This document shows, piece by piece, positions 19,348 to 28,458 of a stretch of 64,000 bases of DNA. How positions within the stretch are numbered: position 1 is the stretch's first letter; every line of letters begins with the position of its first letter. The notes beneath the pieces were generated by a model. It ran no database searches, was not told the DNA's origin, and worked only from the letters and a program-made list of their open reading frames with translations. Source of the stretch: Acidobacteriota bacterium (GTDB taxonomy: Bacteria > Acidobacteriota > Blastocatellia > UBA7656). The DNA is taken from contig JBFMDH010000022.1 in assembly GCA_040754075.1 (NCBI GenBank), forward strand, positions 60,119-124,118, in the 5' to 3' direction. A program made the translations under genes and the position numbers.

Positions 19348-20526
19348 TTATTCGACAATGACCAGACCGGCGGGGGTGCCGCCATTTACGGCAACTGCGC
19401 CGATGTCTTCCAGACCGGCGTTTGCGGTGCTCGCGGTGAGCCGCAAAGCGTGAATGGTGCCGCCGTTGCCGACATTCAATTCATACAAAAACCGGTTGTC
19501 TTTATCGAGCGCGATTTCAAATGGCAACCGTCCGAACGCCAGGGTGTTATGGGAACTGAGCAGATTCAATTCGCCATTGGCTGCCAGTGAAAAAAGTGAA
19601 AGCGTGCCGCTTCCGGTGTTGGAAATCCAGTAAAACGTGCCGGTGTTGTTGGCGACTATCCAACAGGCAGCGCGTTCAGGTGCATTGGAAATGGCGCTGA
19701 TGCGACGAATGTCGCCGCCGGTTGAAACCGTGTAAGAAACCGCGCCCGGAAGTCTGGCATCGCCAACAATGAGTTGCGAATCGTTTGCCGGATTAAAGAC
19801 GCCGGCAAAGGGACCGGTTTGCTCGTTGAGTTGTCTGAGCAATCGCAAGCGCCCGGTGGGTTTGACGCGAAAACAATCAACCCCGCGACCGCCCAGACGT
19901 AAACCGATAAGCATATTGCCTGCCGGATTGAACAAAATCTGTGTCGGGTTATCACCAATCGCCAACTCAAACGGACGTTTGACATTGGTAAGCGAGCCAT
20001 CGACGTTCAAACGAAAACCCGCATAATTTGGCGGCGTGGTTGCATCGCCTTTATTAGCTACATAAAGCCTATCACGATTGATGGCGAGACTCCCTGGGGC
20101 AATGCCTCTTGAAGGCACAGGTTGTCCGACAAGGCTCAGTGACCCATCCGGTTGAATAGCCATTACCGAGATGTCATTGCTTGCGGGATTGATGGCAATT
20201 AGAAAAGCGCCGCTCGGGTCGACAATCAAGGGGCTTTGTGAATCAAGGATACTGCCGGTGCCGCGTCCACCGGTTGGATAGGTTCCGAAAAACGTCAATT
20301 CACCGGTTTGCGTATTGCGCTCAAAAGCCACAATCGCATTATCGCCGTTCGGATTGGTCATGGTGTAAACCAAACTCTTTCCCGAAGCGGCGCTTTCATC
20401 TCGATTGGGAATTGGCGAAGCAAAACTCGCAGAGGAAATAAAAAATAATTGCAGACCAAGAACGGTTACAACACCGATAACTCTGAGGTAAAAACGCTGA
20501 ATGATTGAACTGCTCATTGCTGGCAT
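19348..20526 (-). CDS. Secreted lactonase-family beta-propeller protein
   Basis: A 392-residue protein with a signal peptide (VLGLQLFFISSASFA). The mature protein has seven blade-like repeats with strands such as GAFLIAINPASNDISVMAIQ and NRDRLYVANKGDAT. They match the 6-phosphogluconolactonase-like YkgB/Pgl propeller family. The match is to the fold; many exported members are not lactonases. The start may be at 20526 or the methionine three codons later. Confidence 0.75.
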   Translation of the reverse strand: MPAMSSSIIQRFYLRVIGVVTVLGLQLFFISSASFASPIPNRDESAASGKSLVYTMTNPNGDNAIVAFERNTQTGELTFFGTYPTGGRGTGSILDSQSPLIVDPSGAFLIAINPASNDISVMAIQPDGSLSLVGQPVPSRGIAPGSLAINRDRLYVANKGDATTPPNYAGFRLNVDGSLTNVKRPFELAIGDNPTQILFNPAGNMLIGLRLGGRGVDCFRVKPTGRLRLLRQLNEQTGPFAGVFNPANDSQLIVGDARLPGAVSYTVSTGGDIRRISAISNAPERAACWIVANNTGTFYWISNTGSGTLSLFSLAANGELNLLSSHNTLAFGRLPFEIALDKDNRFLYELNVGNGGTIHALRLTASTANAGLEDIGAVAVNGGTPAGLVIVE

Positions 20527-20615
20527 ACATCCTTAAAAAAAACTGTGTTGAATGCGACAGAAGATCCTATTCGGTCGCATTTTGATTTTTCCGGCAATCG
20601 CTTAAAACTTTTCGC

Positions 20616-21488
20616 TTAAGAGGGTATTGCGCTTAAAAAATCCTGAATCACAGGCGCAAGGCTTGATGCCATTTCGAGATTTTTTCGGGCTTCTAAATTG
20701 GAAACCACAAACGCGAGATAATCACCGCTTGCGAAACCTGTGACCTCACACTCCTTTAATCGCGCCTGATGCAAATCTATTCCCGAAATTTGCGCAACGA
20801 TTGCCTGTTGATTTGCCGAAAATACTTCGTCGCCTTTTTGGGTGAGCGCCAGCGAAACCACCTCATCCTGATTTTTTAAAATCAAATGCACGAACGAGCG
20901 ATTATTGAATTTACAACGATGCCCGACAAGGATTTGGTAATCGGCAGGAATTTTGGTTTTGACCAAGGCAACGAGACCCGCGAATTCGCCCAGTCTCGTA
21001 TCCATCTCGGCTTCAGAAAAATATCGGTTAGCGAAATCCTTATCAATGGCACAATGGATATGGTTATTCAATCCAACCTGTAAAACCGCCGCATCCTGCA
21101 AACGCGCTGCGGCGAGGGTTTGAGATTTTTTATAAGCTTGAATGGTTTGCAAAACGCCAACGCTCAGCACTCCCAAAAGCACAGTTGCGGCAACCGCTAA
21201 AACCCATCTTGGAAATTTTAAAGGCGTGGACGAATCCGGTGATTGTTTTTGCAACTCACGGTGAATTCGTTGTTGCAACGCGACCGGGACTTCATCTTTT
21301 TGGACTGCCCGACGCAAAGCCTGTTTAATCCGCTCACGGGTTTTGAATTCCTGGTTGCAATCCGTACAGGTTTTCAGGTGATGAGCGATTTCCTGAGTTT
21401 GTGATTCAGACAATTCTCCGCTCAAAAAAGCATCCAGATTATTTTTTATTTTCAGACATTCATTTTGCGCAAAATTTATGATTTCCAT
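20616..21488 (-). CDS. Anti-sigma factor with zinc-finger (zf-HC2) domain
   Basis: A 290-residue protein. Residues about 10-50 have the ZAS/zf-HC2 motif, with H in HHLKTCTDC followed by C-x2-C. It normally coordinates zinc and clamps a group IV sigma factor. A single membrane segment (WVLAVAATVLLGVLSVGVLQ) lies near residue 100. The remaining about 165 residues would be outside the membrane and contain no recognised sensor domain. The usual partner sigma gene is not next to it: 470 non-coding bases lie upstream. Partner is therefore unknown. Confidence 0.8.
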   Translation of the reverse strand: MEIINFAQNECLKIKNNLDAFLSGELSESQTQEIAHHLKTCTDCNQEFKTRERIKQALRRAVQKDEVPVALQQRIHRELQKQSPDSSTPLKFPRWVLAVAATVLLGVLSVGVLQTIQAYKKSQTLAAARLQDAAVLQVGLNNHIHCAIDKDFANRYFSEAEMDTRLGEFAGLVALVKTKIPADYQILVGHRCKFNNRSFVHLILKNQDEVVSLALTQKGDEVFSANQQAIVAQISGIDLHQARLKECEVTGFASGDYLAFVVSNLEARKNLEMASSLAPVIQDFLSAIPS

Positions 21489-21960
21489 CTTGGTTCCCTG
21501 ATTTCAATAACTTGGTCTTTGCGAATGGATGATACATTGACCCGAAGATACGAATCGCCTACTTCCGGGAATGGCAAAGCAACAGCGGTTCTCAATGCCA
21601 CGGGCTGATACATCACGCACCTATTGAATACCAAAACAAATTAAAAATATTCCCCGGTGTGAAAATTTTTTGGATTAAAAAACGACGAAATTAATTTCCC
21701 TCGACAGGTTATTTTTTAGTTCACTTTGAGAAACTTTTCAGTCATATTGACACCAGAAGACACACCAAATTTTACATAGTTCCATTTGAAACCAAGTAAT
21801 TTTTTCACCTTGCTTCCCTTAATCGGTTAGGAAATCGCGCTTGTAATGTATTTATTTACGCGGTTTTTTCTCTTTTTGAATGTGGCACGAGGTTTGCCCC
21901 TTTGAGATTGGCGTCTTATGCCCCCCGCATTAGGTTTTAAGCCATTGAAAGGAAATAACA
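21489..21960. other. Divergent control region of 472 bases
   Basis: It separates the minus-strand anti-sigma gene and the plus-strand metalloprotease gene. Besides the sigma-54 promoter at 21883, it is rich in A and T tracts from about 21640 to 21860, which could be bent DNA or enhancer-binding sites. No gene is seen. Confidence 0.5.
21883..21897 (+). promoter_or_regulatory. Sigma-54 promoter (-24/-12) of the matrixin gene
   Basis: TGGCACG (21883-21889), four bases, then TTGC (21894-21897). GG and GC are at the required spacing. This is a full match to the sigma-54 consensus core. It is 64 bases before the ATG at 21961, on the correct strand. An NtrC-type activator is encoded later in the window at 59718, but a link is not shown. 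Confidence 0.8.
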
Positions 21961-23688
21961 ATGAAAAATAGGAGCTTAAAACTTCTGTATTTGCTGTCTC
22001 TTTGCCTCACGCTGTACCTGTCTCAAATCACATCTGCCACAACTGCAATTGAACCCAGCGATTTGGAAATGGTAGTCAGTGCTCGCGCCATCGTTATCGG
22101 TGAAGTATCAGACATTTCAACAGGAGTACAAAACGATAGAGTTTATTCATACATTCGCCTGAAGGTTGAAGAGGTCATCAAAGGCAAAAATATTTCCAGC
22201 GAAGTCGTTTTAAAACAACCGGGCGGTGAATATGGCGATCTGGGAACCTTAATTTTTGGTATGCCGAAATTTGAAGTCGGCAAAAAAGTTCTGGTTTATC
22301 TCGATAGCTGGGCTGACGGCGCTTTGCGCGTTCACCAGATGTTTCTCGGCAAATTCGATATTACAAAGGACGCCTCTACCAATCAATTTTTCGTCACCAG
22401 AGATCAGGGCGAAAATGTGCAATTATTCACCCGCGCCAATACTGCCAGTACACGACGCGCCGAACTTAATACTTTCAAATCGCGTCTCTGGAATTTATAT
22501 GAAAGCAATTTTTCGCGAGCCGAGAAATTCGAGGAGGAAACTTACGGCGATCTGCCGATGCTTGCCGAACCACTGGAATTTGCCAGCCTCAGACAACGCG
22601 GACAAATTTCTCCGATGTGGGTGACGCTAAATCCGCCGCAACCGCCGCGCTGGTTTGAACCGGATAGCGGACAAAGTATCGCTTACTATGTCAATCGGGA
22701 TGGCGCACCTTCGCCGATTGTGGTTGATGATGTTGATGCAGCGCTTCGCGCCTGGACGGAGGGCACGACTTTACGCTTTCACCTGGGTGGTGAAACCAGC
22801 GCTTGCCAGGCAGGCGTCAACGGCTCCATCACGGTCGTCTTTAATAACTGTGACGGCTCATTTTCGAGAAGCGATGGGTGTTCAGGAATTTTAGGCGTCG
22901 GTGGTATCAGCAAATACCTGCCATCGCAATCCAAGAGCGTCAACGGGATGACATTTTACAAATCGCTTGAAGGCATGGTGTCGCTCAACCCTTATGGGTT
23001 GTGCAATGTGATGAACCGTTGTGACCTGCAAGAAACGCTGACGCACGAACTCGGTCACGCGCTGGGACTTGGTCATACGACCGATGAAATAGCGACGATG
23101 TGGCCGATTACGCATTTCGATAATCGTTGCAACAGTTTGTTAGGTGATGATATTCAAGGCATACGGTTTATGTACGGATCGACGGGGGGGGCGCTCAACA
23201 TCACGACCGGCACCGACCTGTTACCGGCAACCGTCAATTTCCCTTATGCGACCAAACTCGATGCTACCGGCGGCAGCGGCACCCAAACCTGGCAGTTGAC
23301 CGGCGGTCGTTTACCTTCGGGGTTGCAACTCAGTTCAAACGGCACGTTGTATGGGCTGACCTTTGAAGTGGGAACCTATAATTTCTCGGTTCAGGTGCGC
23401 GATACTTCCGGCAGGAGCGCACAAGCTTCGTTCAATCTGTCCGTACAAGCCGCAACCCCGGTTCCGGAAATTAGTGAAGTGATTTATAAGAAGAAAAAGG
23501 TGATTGTCACCGGTCAGAATTTTGCGCCATCAGGGGCGCTCTACATCAATGACCGGCAGCGCTTTGCAACCTTTACCAGCGATAAAATTCAAACCGACAA
23601 GGGCAAACTCAAAGTTGGAACTTATACGGTTTATGTCGTGAATCCCGATAACAAGGTTTCAAATCGCTTTACTCTGGTCATTCAATAA
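21961..23688 (+). CDS. Secreted matrixin-like metalloprotease with Ig-like C-terminal domains
   Basis: A 575-residue protein with a signal peptide (LLYLLSLCLTLYLSQITSATT). The catalytic part has the metzincin zinc motif HELGHALGLGH near residue 362, followed by the Met-turn in ATMWP. This puts it near peptidase family M10. Before it lies a propeptide-like region of about 180 residues. After it come a putative Ig (He_PIG) domain with GGSGTQTWQLTGGRLPSGL and an IPT-like domain near the end. It should act outside the cell. Ribosome site GAAAGGA lies seven bases before the start. The sigma-54 promoter suggests activation by an enhancer-binding protein. Confidence 0.88.
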   Translation: MKNRSLKLLYLLSLCLTLYLSQITSATTAIEPSDLEMVVSARAIVIGEVSDISTGVQNDRVYSYIRLKVEEVIKGKNISSEVVLKQPGGEYGDLGTLIFGMPKFEVGKKVLVYLDSWADGALRVHQMFLGKFDITKDASTNQFFVTRDQGENVQLFTRANTASTRRAELNTFKSRLWNLYESNFSRAEKFEEETYGDLPMLAEPLEFASLRQRGQISPMWVTLNPPQPPRWFEPDSGQSIAYYVNRDGAPSPIVVDDVDAALRAWTEGTTLRFHLGGETSACQAGVNGSITVVFNNCDGSFSRSDGCSGILGVGGISKYLPSQSKSVNGMTFYKSLEGMVSLNPYGLCNVMNRCDLQETLTHELGHALGLGHTTDEIATMWPITHFDNRCNSLLGDDIQGIRFMYGSTGGALNITTGTDLLPATVNFPYATKLDATGGSGTQTWQLTGGRLPSGLQLSSNGTLYGLTFEVGTYNFSVQVRDTSGRSAQASFNLSVQAATPVPEISEVIYKKKKVIVTGQNFAPSGALYINDRQRFATFTSDKIQTDKGKLKVGTYTVYVVNPDNKVSNRFTLVIQ

Positions 23689-23730
23689 TTGCTCGATTTG
23701 AAGAAGGAATAGCTGGAGTTTTAATTTCTT

Positions 23731-23760
23731 GAGCGCGTCAATTATTGACGCGCTCTTTTT
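23731..23760. terminator. Bidirectional terminator
   Basis: GAGCGCGTCAA (23731-23741) and TTGACGCGCTC (23745-23755) form a perfect 11-base-pair stem with a 3-base loop. TTTTT follows on the plus strand and an A/T-rich run on the minus strand. It lies between two convergent genes, and the stop codon of the mutase small subunit overlaps the T run. Confidence 0.85.
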
Positions 23761-24163
23761 AACCGTGACGCCGCGCGTGTTTGCGGATGAATTCGATAAT
23801 TTCTTCCATACGCGCGCCCGGCGTGAAAATTTCGGCAACGCCCTGCTCTTTGAGTTTCGGAATGTCGTCATCGGGAATAATCCCGCCACCGAAAATAATC
23901 ACATCATCAAGCCCCGCCGCGCGTGCCAGTTCAACCACGCGCGGAAACAAAGTCATATGCGCGCCCGAAAGAATCGATAAACCAATCGCGTCAACGTCTT
24001 CTTGAACCGAGGCGCTGACGACCTGTTCGGGCGTCTGCCGGAGTCCCGTGTAGATGACTTCCATTCCGGCATCTCGCAGGGCGCGAGCGATGACTTTTAC
24101 ACCTCTATCGTGCCCATCAAGTCCGGGTTTTGCCAGTAATACTCTGATTCTATCCTCTGTCAT
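23759..24163 (-). CDS. B12-binding small subunit of acyl-CoA mutase
   Basis: A 134-residue protein that is a stand-alone cobalamin-binding domain. DGHDRG holds the DxHxxG histidine that ligates cobalt from below. The GLSILSGAH and [11 protein letters not shown] segments line the nucleotide tail. It pairs with the TIM-barrel subunit encoded 18 bases upstream in the same operon. Two-gene mutases are usual for isobutyryl-CoA mutase and for archaeal-type methylmalonyl-CoA mutase. A good AAAGGAAAAT site precedes the ATG. See the large subunit for substrate. Confidence 0.9.
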   Translation of the reverse strand: MTEDRIRVLLAKPGLDGHDRGVKVIARALRDAGMEVIYTGLRQTPEQVVSASVQEDVDAIGLSILSGAHMTLFPRVVELARAAGLDDVIIFGGGIIPDDDIPKLKEQGVAEIFTPGARMEEIIEFIRKHARRHG

Positions 24164-24181
24164 ATTTTCCTTTTCAATTCA

Positions 24182-25864
24182 TTAAAACGCCGGTTCCTGA
24201 TACTCGCCGTAAACCGGACGCAAGGCATCGCACATTTCACCAAGCGTGGCATAAGCGCGCACTGAGTCGAGTAACAGATACATCGTGTTTGCGCCTTCGC
24301 GCGCCCCATCGGCTAAGGCTTTCAAAGACTCTTGCACACGCTGGTTGTCACGTTCGGCTCGCAGTTTTGCTAATCGTTCGCTTTGCAGTCTCGCGGTTGA
24401 TTCATCAATTTGCAGAAGGGGAATTTCCTGCGGTTCGTTTTCCATGACGAATTCATTGACCCCGACAATGATTTTATCTTTGGCATCAACTGCGAGTTGA
24501 TATTGATAGGCGGAATCCTGAATTTCGCGTTGCGGAAAACCTGCATCGACCGCTTCAATCATGCCGCCGAAATCATCAATCTTGCGGAAGTATTCAAACG
24601 CCCCCTCTTCCATTTCGCGTGTGAGTTTTTCAATGAAGTACGAGCCGCCCAATGGGTCAACCACGTTTGCTGCGCCCGACTCATGGGCGATGATTTGTTG
24701 GGTGCGAAGCGCAATCAGCGCCGCTTCATCCGAGGGCAACGCAAGGGCTTCATCATAGGAATCCGTATGCAAAGATTGCGTACCGCCGAGCACGCCCGCG
24801 AGCGCCTGAATCGCCACGCGCACAATATTATTTAACGGTTGTTGCGCGGTGAGTGATACGCCTGCGGTTTGGGTGTGGAACCTGAGCATCCACGAGCGCG
24901 GACTCTTGGCGCCGAAACGCTCTTTCATCACCTTGTACCAGATGCGCCGCGCGGCGCGATATTTGGCAATCTCTTCAAAGAAATCATTATGCGAGTTGAA
25001 GAAAAACGATAGTCTGGGCGCAAACTCATCAACATCCAAGCCGTGATTGATGCAATACTCGACATATTCAATGCCGTCGCGCAGCGTAAATGCCAACTCT
25101 TGCAACGCCGTCGAACCGGCTTCGCGAATGTGATAACCGGAAATTGAAATCGGATTAAAGCGCGGCGCCTCTTTGGCGCAAAACTCGACACTGTCAACCA
25201 CGAGTCGCATCGCCTGACGCGGCGGATAAATCCACTCCTTTTGCGCGATGTATTCTTTGAGAATATCGTTTTGCAATGTGCCGCCGACTTTCTTCCAATC
25301 TGCGCCCTGTTTTTCCGCAACCACGAGAAACATTGCAAGAATCATTGATGCAGGCGCATTGATGGTCATTGAAGTGGTGACCTGTTCGAGAGGAATGCCA
25401 TCGAATAACACTTCCATATCGGCAAGTGATGAAATCGCCACGCCGCATTTACCGACTTCACCTTCGCTGAATGGATGGTCTGAATCATAGCCCATCAAGG
25501 TCGGTAAATCGAAAGCTGTTGAAAGTCCGGTCTGCCCATGTTCGAGCAGGTATTTGAAGCGTTTGTTGGTATCGAACGCTGAACCGAAACCGGCAAATTG
25601 ACGCATCGTCCAGAGTTTGCCGCGATAGCCGGTCGCGTGAATGCCGCGCGTGTAAGGCGGCTCGCCCGGAAAGCCCAACTCTTTTTCATAATCGAGGTCG
25701 GCGATGCTGTTGGGGGTGTAGAGACGTTCGACCGGCGCGAGCGAAGTGGTGGTAAAGACTTCGCGACTTTCCGGCATTTTTTTCAGTGTGGGACTGAGCG
25801 TGCGTTCTTCCCATTCTGCTTCGGCTTCCTGCAAACGATTGGTGACATCAAGTGTTGCGCTCAT
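24182..25864 (-). CDS. Acyl-CoA mutase large subunit, probably isobutyryl-CoA mutase type
   Basis: A 560-residue TIM-barrel subunit without its own B12 domain. It has the family motifs [30 protein letters not shown] and [11 protein letters not shown]. Two positions that decide substrate differ from methylmalonyl-CoA mutase. The tyrosine in WTIRQYAGF (Tyr89 of the Propionibacterium enzyme) is Phe90 here, in WTMRQFAGF. The arginine in LKEFMVR (Arg207) is Gln208 here, in LKEYIAQ. Phe plus Gln is the isobutyryl-CoA mutase pair; 2-hydroxyisobutyryl-CoA mutase has Ile and Gln. So it should convert isobutyryl-CoA and butyryl-CoA, although automatic annotation will say methylmalonyl-CoA mutase. The residue alignment was made by eye. 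Confidence 0.85.
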   Translation of the reverse strand: MSATLDVTNRLQEAEAEWEERTLSPTLKKMPESREVFTTTSLAPVERLYTPNSIADLDYEKELGFPGEPPYTRGIHATGYRGKLWTMRQFAGFGSAFDTNKRFKYLLEHGQTGLSTAFDLPTLMGYDSDHPFSEGEVGKCGVAISSLADMEVLFDGIPLEQVTTSMTINAPASMILAMFLVVAEKQGADWKKVGGTLQNDILKEYIAQKEWIYPPRQAMRLVVDSVEFCAKEAPRFNPISISGYHIREAGSTALQELAFTLRDGIEYVEYCINHGLDVDEFAPRLSFFFNSHNDFFEEIAKYRAARRIWYKVMKERFGAKSPRSWMLRFHTQTAGVSLTAQQPLNNIVRVAIQALAGVLGGTQSLHTDSYDEALALPSDEAALIALRTQQIIAHESGAANVVDPLGGSYFIEKLTREMEEGAFEYFRKIDDFGGMIEAVDAGFPQREIQDSAYQYQLAVDAKDKIIVGVNEFVMENEPQEIPLLQIDESTARLQSERLAKLRAERDNQRVQESLKALADGAREGANTMYLLLDSVRAYATLGEMCDALRPVYGEYQEPAF

Positions 25865-26023
25865 AACTTTCCTCTCGCATGAATTTCAAACGATAAATCA
25901 AAGGAGCACTTTAGAATTAAAGCTGATGATAGTTGAGCCTTCAAACGGGTGTCAACGCCAATGAAAATGGGCGTGTTGATAAGGGTTGGCGTAAAGATTG
26001 TCAACTGGTTAACGAATGGTAGA

Positions 26024-26194
26024 TTATTCGTCGTTGGTCACGCGCCGCAAATCTTTTTTATATTTTTCGCGACGTTCCTCTTTTTTGCGCCGGTCTTCAA
26101 TCTGTCGAGTAGGTAAAATTGGGGCGCGCTCGCGCGGTCGCAACTCCTCTTTTTTAATGGTGATTTTTCCGAGTTTATCTTTTTTAGATGCCAT
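26024..26194 (-). CDS. Small highly charged protein (56 residues)
   Basis: The frame from ATG at 26194 to TAA at 26024 encodes 56 residues, rich in lysine, arginine and glutamate. It starts MASKKDKLGKITIKKEEL and ends with RREKYKKDLRRVTNDE. No domain is recognised. A TATAAT box lies about ten bases before the ATG and no ribosome site is seen, so the mRNA may be leaderless. Amino acid make-up is unlike random translation, and the opposite strand has no plausible gene. It may be a nucleic-acid-binding or housekeeping microprotein. The call rests on composition only. Confidence 0.5.
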   Translation of the reverse strand: MASKKDKLGKITIKKEELRPRERAPILPTRQIEDRRKKEERREKYKKDLRRVTNDE

Positions 26195-26345
26195 CGGAAA
26201 TTATTATACAAAGGCGGGAATGGTTTGTTGATGGCATTTTAGAGATTCATCCCAGGAGCAACGGACTCAAAATCCTATACTCTGCCCTTGACCATATTCA
26301 GGTATTTCTAATTTGCCAGCAGTTTGCGGTTATCGTGTCCCTGGG

Positions 26346-27989
26346 TTATTGCTTTCCCAGAAATACCTTCGCCGCTTGAAGCTCAGATTGTCGCCCGGTA
26401 GCCCTATTACATCCCTTTGTCAACTTCGTGTAATAAAACCGTGTCTTGCGTCGATTGCCCGCAATTTCAGCCGCACGGGCAGCACCGTAGAGGCTATTAA
26501 ATCGGTTCGGTGTAATCTGAAGCACCGCTTCATATTCCTTTAGCGCTTCAGCCGGTCGTTTAAGTTCAAGCAGTAAATCGCCCAGCATCTCGCGCGCCGG
26601 TAAAATCGCGCCCGGCGTGACCGGATGTTTATCGGTCGTGTCCTCTAACTCTGCCGTAGCGCGCAACAACCGTTCTGCTTCGTCAGGTTTTCCTTTTGCC
26701 TGTGCAAACCAAGCGGTAGCAGCGAGGAGTTGAATCTGAACCTCCTTTGCCCAGTCATATCCATCTTTAATCTTAGCCAGTTCCATTTGAATGGTGGTCA
26801 GCTTTTCAATCTCTCGTTGTGCCGTAACCAGGTCTCCACTGCGCGCCGCACCTATCGCTCGCGCGAAATAGAGATTGGCTTCGGCAAAGCGGAAACGTTC
26901 CCAGGGAAATTGACCGGGGTGCAGGGTTAGCGATGCGGCATCCTGCCAGCGGTGCCTTTCAAGGGCAAAGCGCGCAGGAATTGCCGTCCATGCAAAAGCG
27001 ACTTGAAAGACTGCTTCATCAGATTCACTGTAAGACAGTGCTTTATCCAGAATGCGTTTCGCGTGCTCGTCCTGTGCGCCTTGCAGATAGGCATACATCA
27101 AATAGTCCATCGCGTGAAGATGATCGTGCGAAGTTGCATCGGGTTGCACCCGGTCGAGTTGTTGTCTGGCAGCGGCAGCGGAAGCGAGATTCGATTGAAT
27201 CGAGTCCGACCACATCCCTAGCCGCGTGAAAATGTGCGAGGGCATATGCAGGGCATGCGCCGATGAAGGCGCTATTTTCGCATAGCGTCGGGCTGCGGTC
27301 AGCGCCAGGTGCGCAAGTGACGGATAGTCGTAGCTGTGAATCAAGTAGTGAGTGATTCCCGGATGGTCAGTTTCGTGCGATCCGACACGGTAAAGAATCT
27401 TCGCAGCTTTGGTGCGGTTGGTTAAATTCTTGTCGCTCGCTGGCGCCGTCCCGTTCAGGGCAAGCGCATAGAAAATTGCAGCCTCGTGGTCCTGCGGATA
27501 GCGCCGATAGACACTTTCCATCGCCACGGCATAAGCGCGCGCGCGCTGCCAGTGATTTTGTTTGTCCGCGTCTTTGTAAAAGATGTCGAGAGCCACAATA
27601 TAATCTCGTTCGCGCGCGGTTTTTGGATTGGCAGCTTTGGCGCGCTCGATTGCCTGCTGGCCTTTTCGCAATTCCGCAGGCGTCGGTGGAAGCCACAACG
27701 GATGATATAAACTCATTGCCACGCCCCACCATGCCATCGCGCAGTTAGGGTCAGCGGCAGTGATTTCAGCAAATGTCATCTCGGCATCGGGATATTGAAA
27801 GGAATGGAGCAGCGCCAGAGCGCGATTAAATTTTTGCTGTGCGCCAGGCTCACAAGAGATGGAAAAATTCACCCGTCCGAGTTTTTCTGTTGGTTCATGC
27901 TGATGTTGGTGATGTTCTTGGGCACTAACCAGAGCGACATTAAAAAAGACAATTAGAAGTATGAGTCTTAAAACACCGATGGCGTTCAT
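26346..27989 (-). CDS. Secreted tetratricopeptide-repeat protein
   Basis: A 547-residue protein with a signal peptide (ILLIVFFNVALVSAQ) followed by a histidine-rich patch (EHHQHQHE) that may bind metal. The body is helical. TPR-like units are seen at AEMTFAEITAADPNCAMAWWG, LLHSFQYP, and near the C-terminus at ALKEYEAVLQITPNRFNSLYG. The central HALHMPSHIFTRLGMWSDSI segment is characteristic of a family of bacterial exported TPR proteins of unknown role. It is the last host gene before the integrated element and is separated from it by 370 bases. Confidence 0.85.
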   Translation of the reverse strand: MNAIGVLRLILLIVFFNVALVSAQEHHQHQHEPTEKLGRVNFSISCEPGAQQKFNRALALLHSFQYPDAEMTFAEITAADPNCAMAWWGVAMSLYHPLWLPPTPAELRKGQQAIERAKAANPKTARERDYIVALDIFYKDADKQNHWQRARAYAVAMESVYRRYPQDHEAAIFYALALNGTAPASDKNLTNRTKAAKILYRVGSHETDHPGITHYLIHSYDYPSLAHLALTAARRYAKIAPSSAHALHMPSHIFTRLGMWSDSIQSNLASAAAARQQLDRVQPDATSHDHLHAMDYLMYAYLQGAQDEHAKRILDKALSYSESDEAVFQVAFAWTAIPARFALERHRWQDAASLTLHPGQFPWERFRFAEANLYFARAIGAARSGDLVTAQREIEKLTTIQMELAKIKDGYDWAKEVQIQLLAATAWFAQAKGKPDEAERLLRATAELEDTTDKHPVTPGAILPAREMLGDLLLELKRPAEALKEYEAVLQITPNRFNSLYGAARAAEIAGNRRKTRFYYTKLTKGCNRATGRQSELQAAKVFLGKQ

Positions 27990-28356
27990 CTTCTCCCTCC
28001 ATCAATCTGATTTGCATCTCTCTGCCCTTAGTGGCAATAGAAAATTAAATATGTCGGGATTATTAATGCGTTTGAGAAACTGTTGAGCGCCTGCCGATGA
28101 AAAGTCCCACCTATTTTAAGCGGATTAAAGGTGTCACAGCATTCTCCCACTTACATCACTTCATCTCATTTGAAGTGAGGGCGAAATAAAATCCTTTGAT
28201 CAATCTGTGGTGATCGTTATAGACGGAAAAGAACCAAAAAGGCGACCAGAAGATGTAACAGAGGCGCGCAGTAGAGGCAATTGAAAAGTCCCGCTGCATT
28301 GCCGCTACGCCACAAACAGAAGAAGAAAAGTTGAAGCTTGTAAACCGTTGAAAGTA
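27990..28356. other. Host intergenic region next to the element
   Basis: It lies between the TPR gene start and the left attachment repeat. Before integration it was the region downstream of the tRNA gene. No gene, hairpin or clear promoter is seen. Confidence 0.5.
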
Positions 28357-28405
28357 TTGATGGCCCCTCAGGGATTTGAACCCCGGACCAAAGGATTATG
28401 AGTCC
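28357..28405. repeat. Attachment site attL (49-bp repeat, tRNA 3' fragment)
   Basis: Identical to 59427-59475 over 49 bases. It covers the 3' 45 bases of the tRNA-Ile2 gene, from the anticodon stem on, plus four bases downstream. Sequence differs from the second copy immediately on both sides. The left flank is host DNA and the right flank is the element. Confidence 0.95.
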
Positions 28406-28458
28406 GATGCCCAGGCATCCCTACCCGCTTTCAATGCCTTTTATTTGCACAGTTTGGT

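Noticed and set aside
19200..19385. N-terminal extension of the thioredoxin/NHL protein
   Set aside because: It reads through the terminator hairpin and into the lactonase gene; the ATG at 19199 opens a proper signal peptide.
28406..28440. A second complete tRNA gene at the left end
   Set aside because: After the anticodon stem the sequence diverges (GATGCCCAGGCATCC) and cannot form the D arm and acceptor stem. It is only the displaced 3' fragment.
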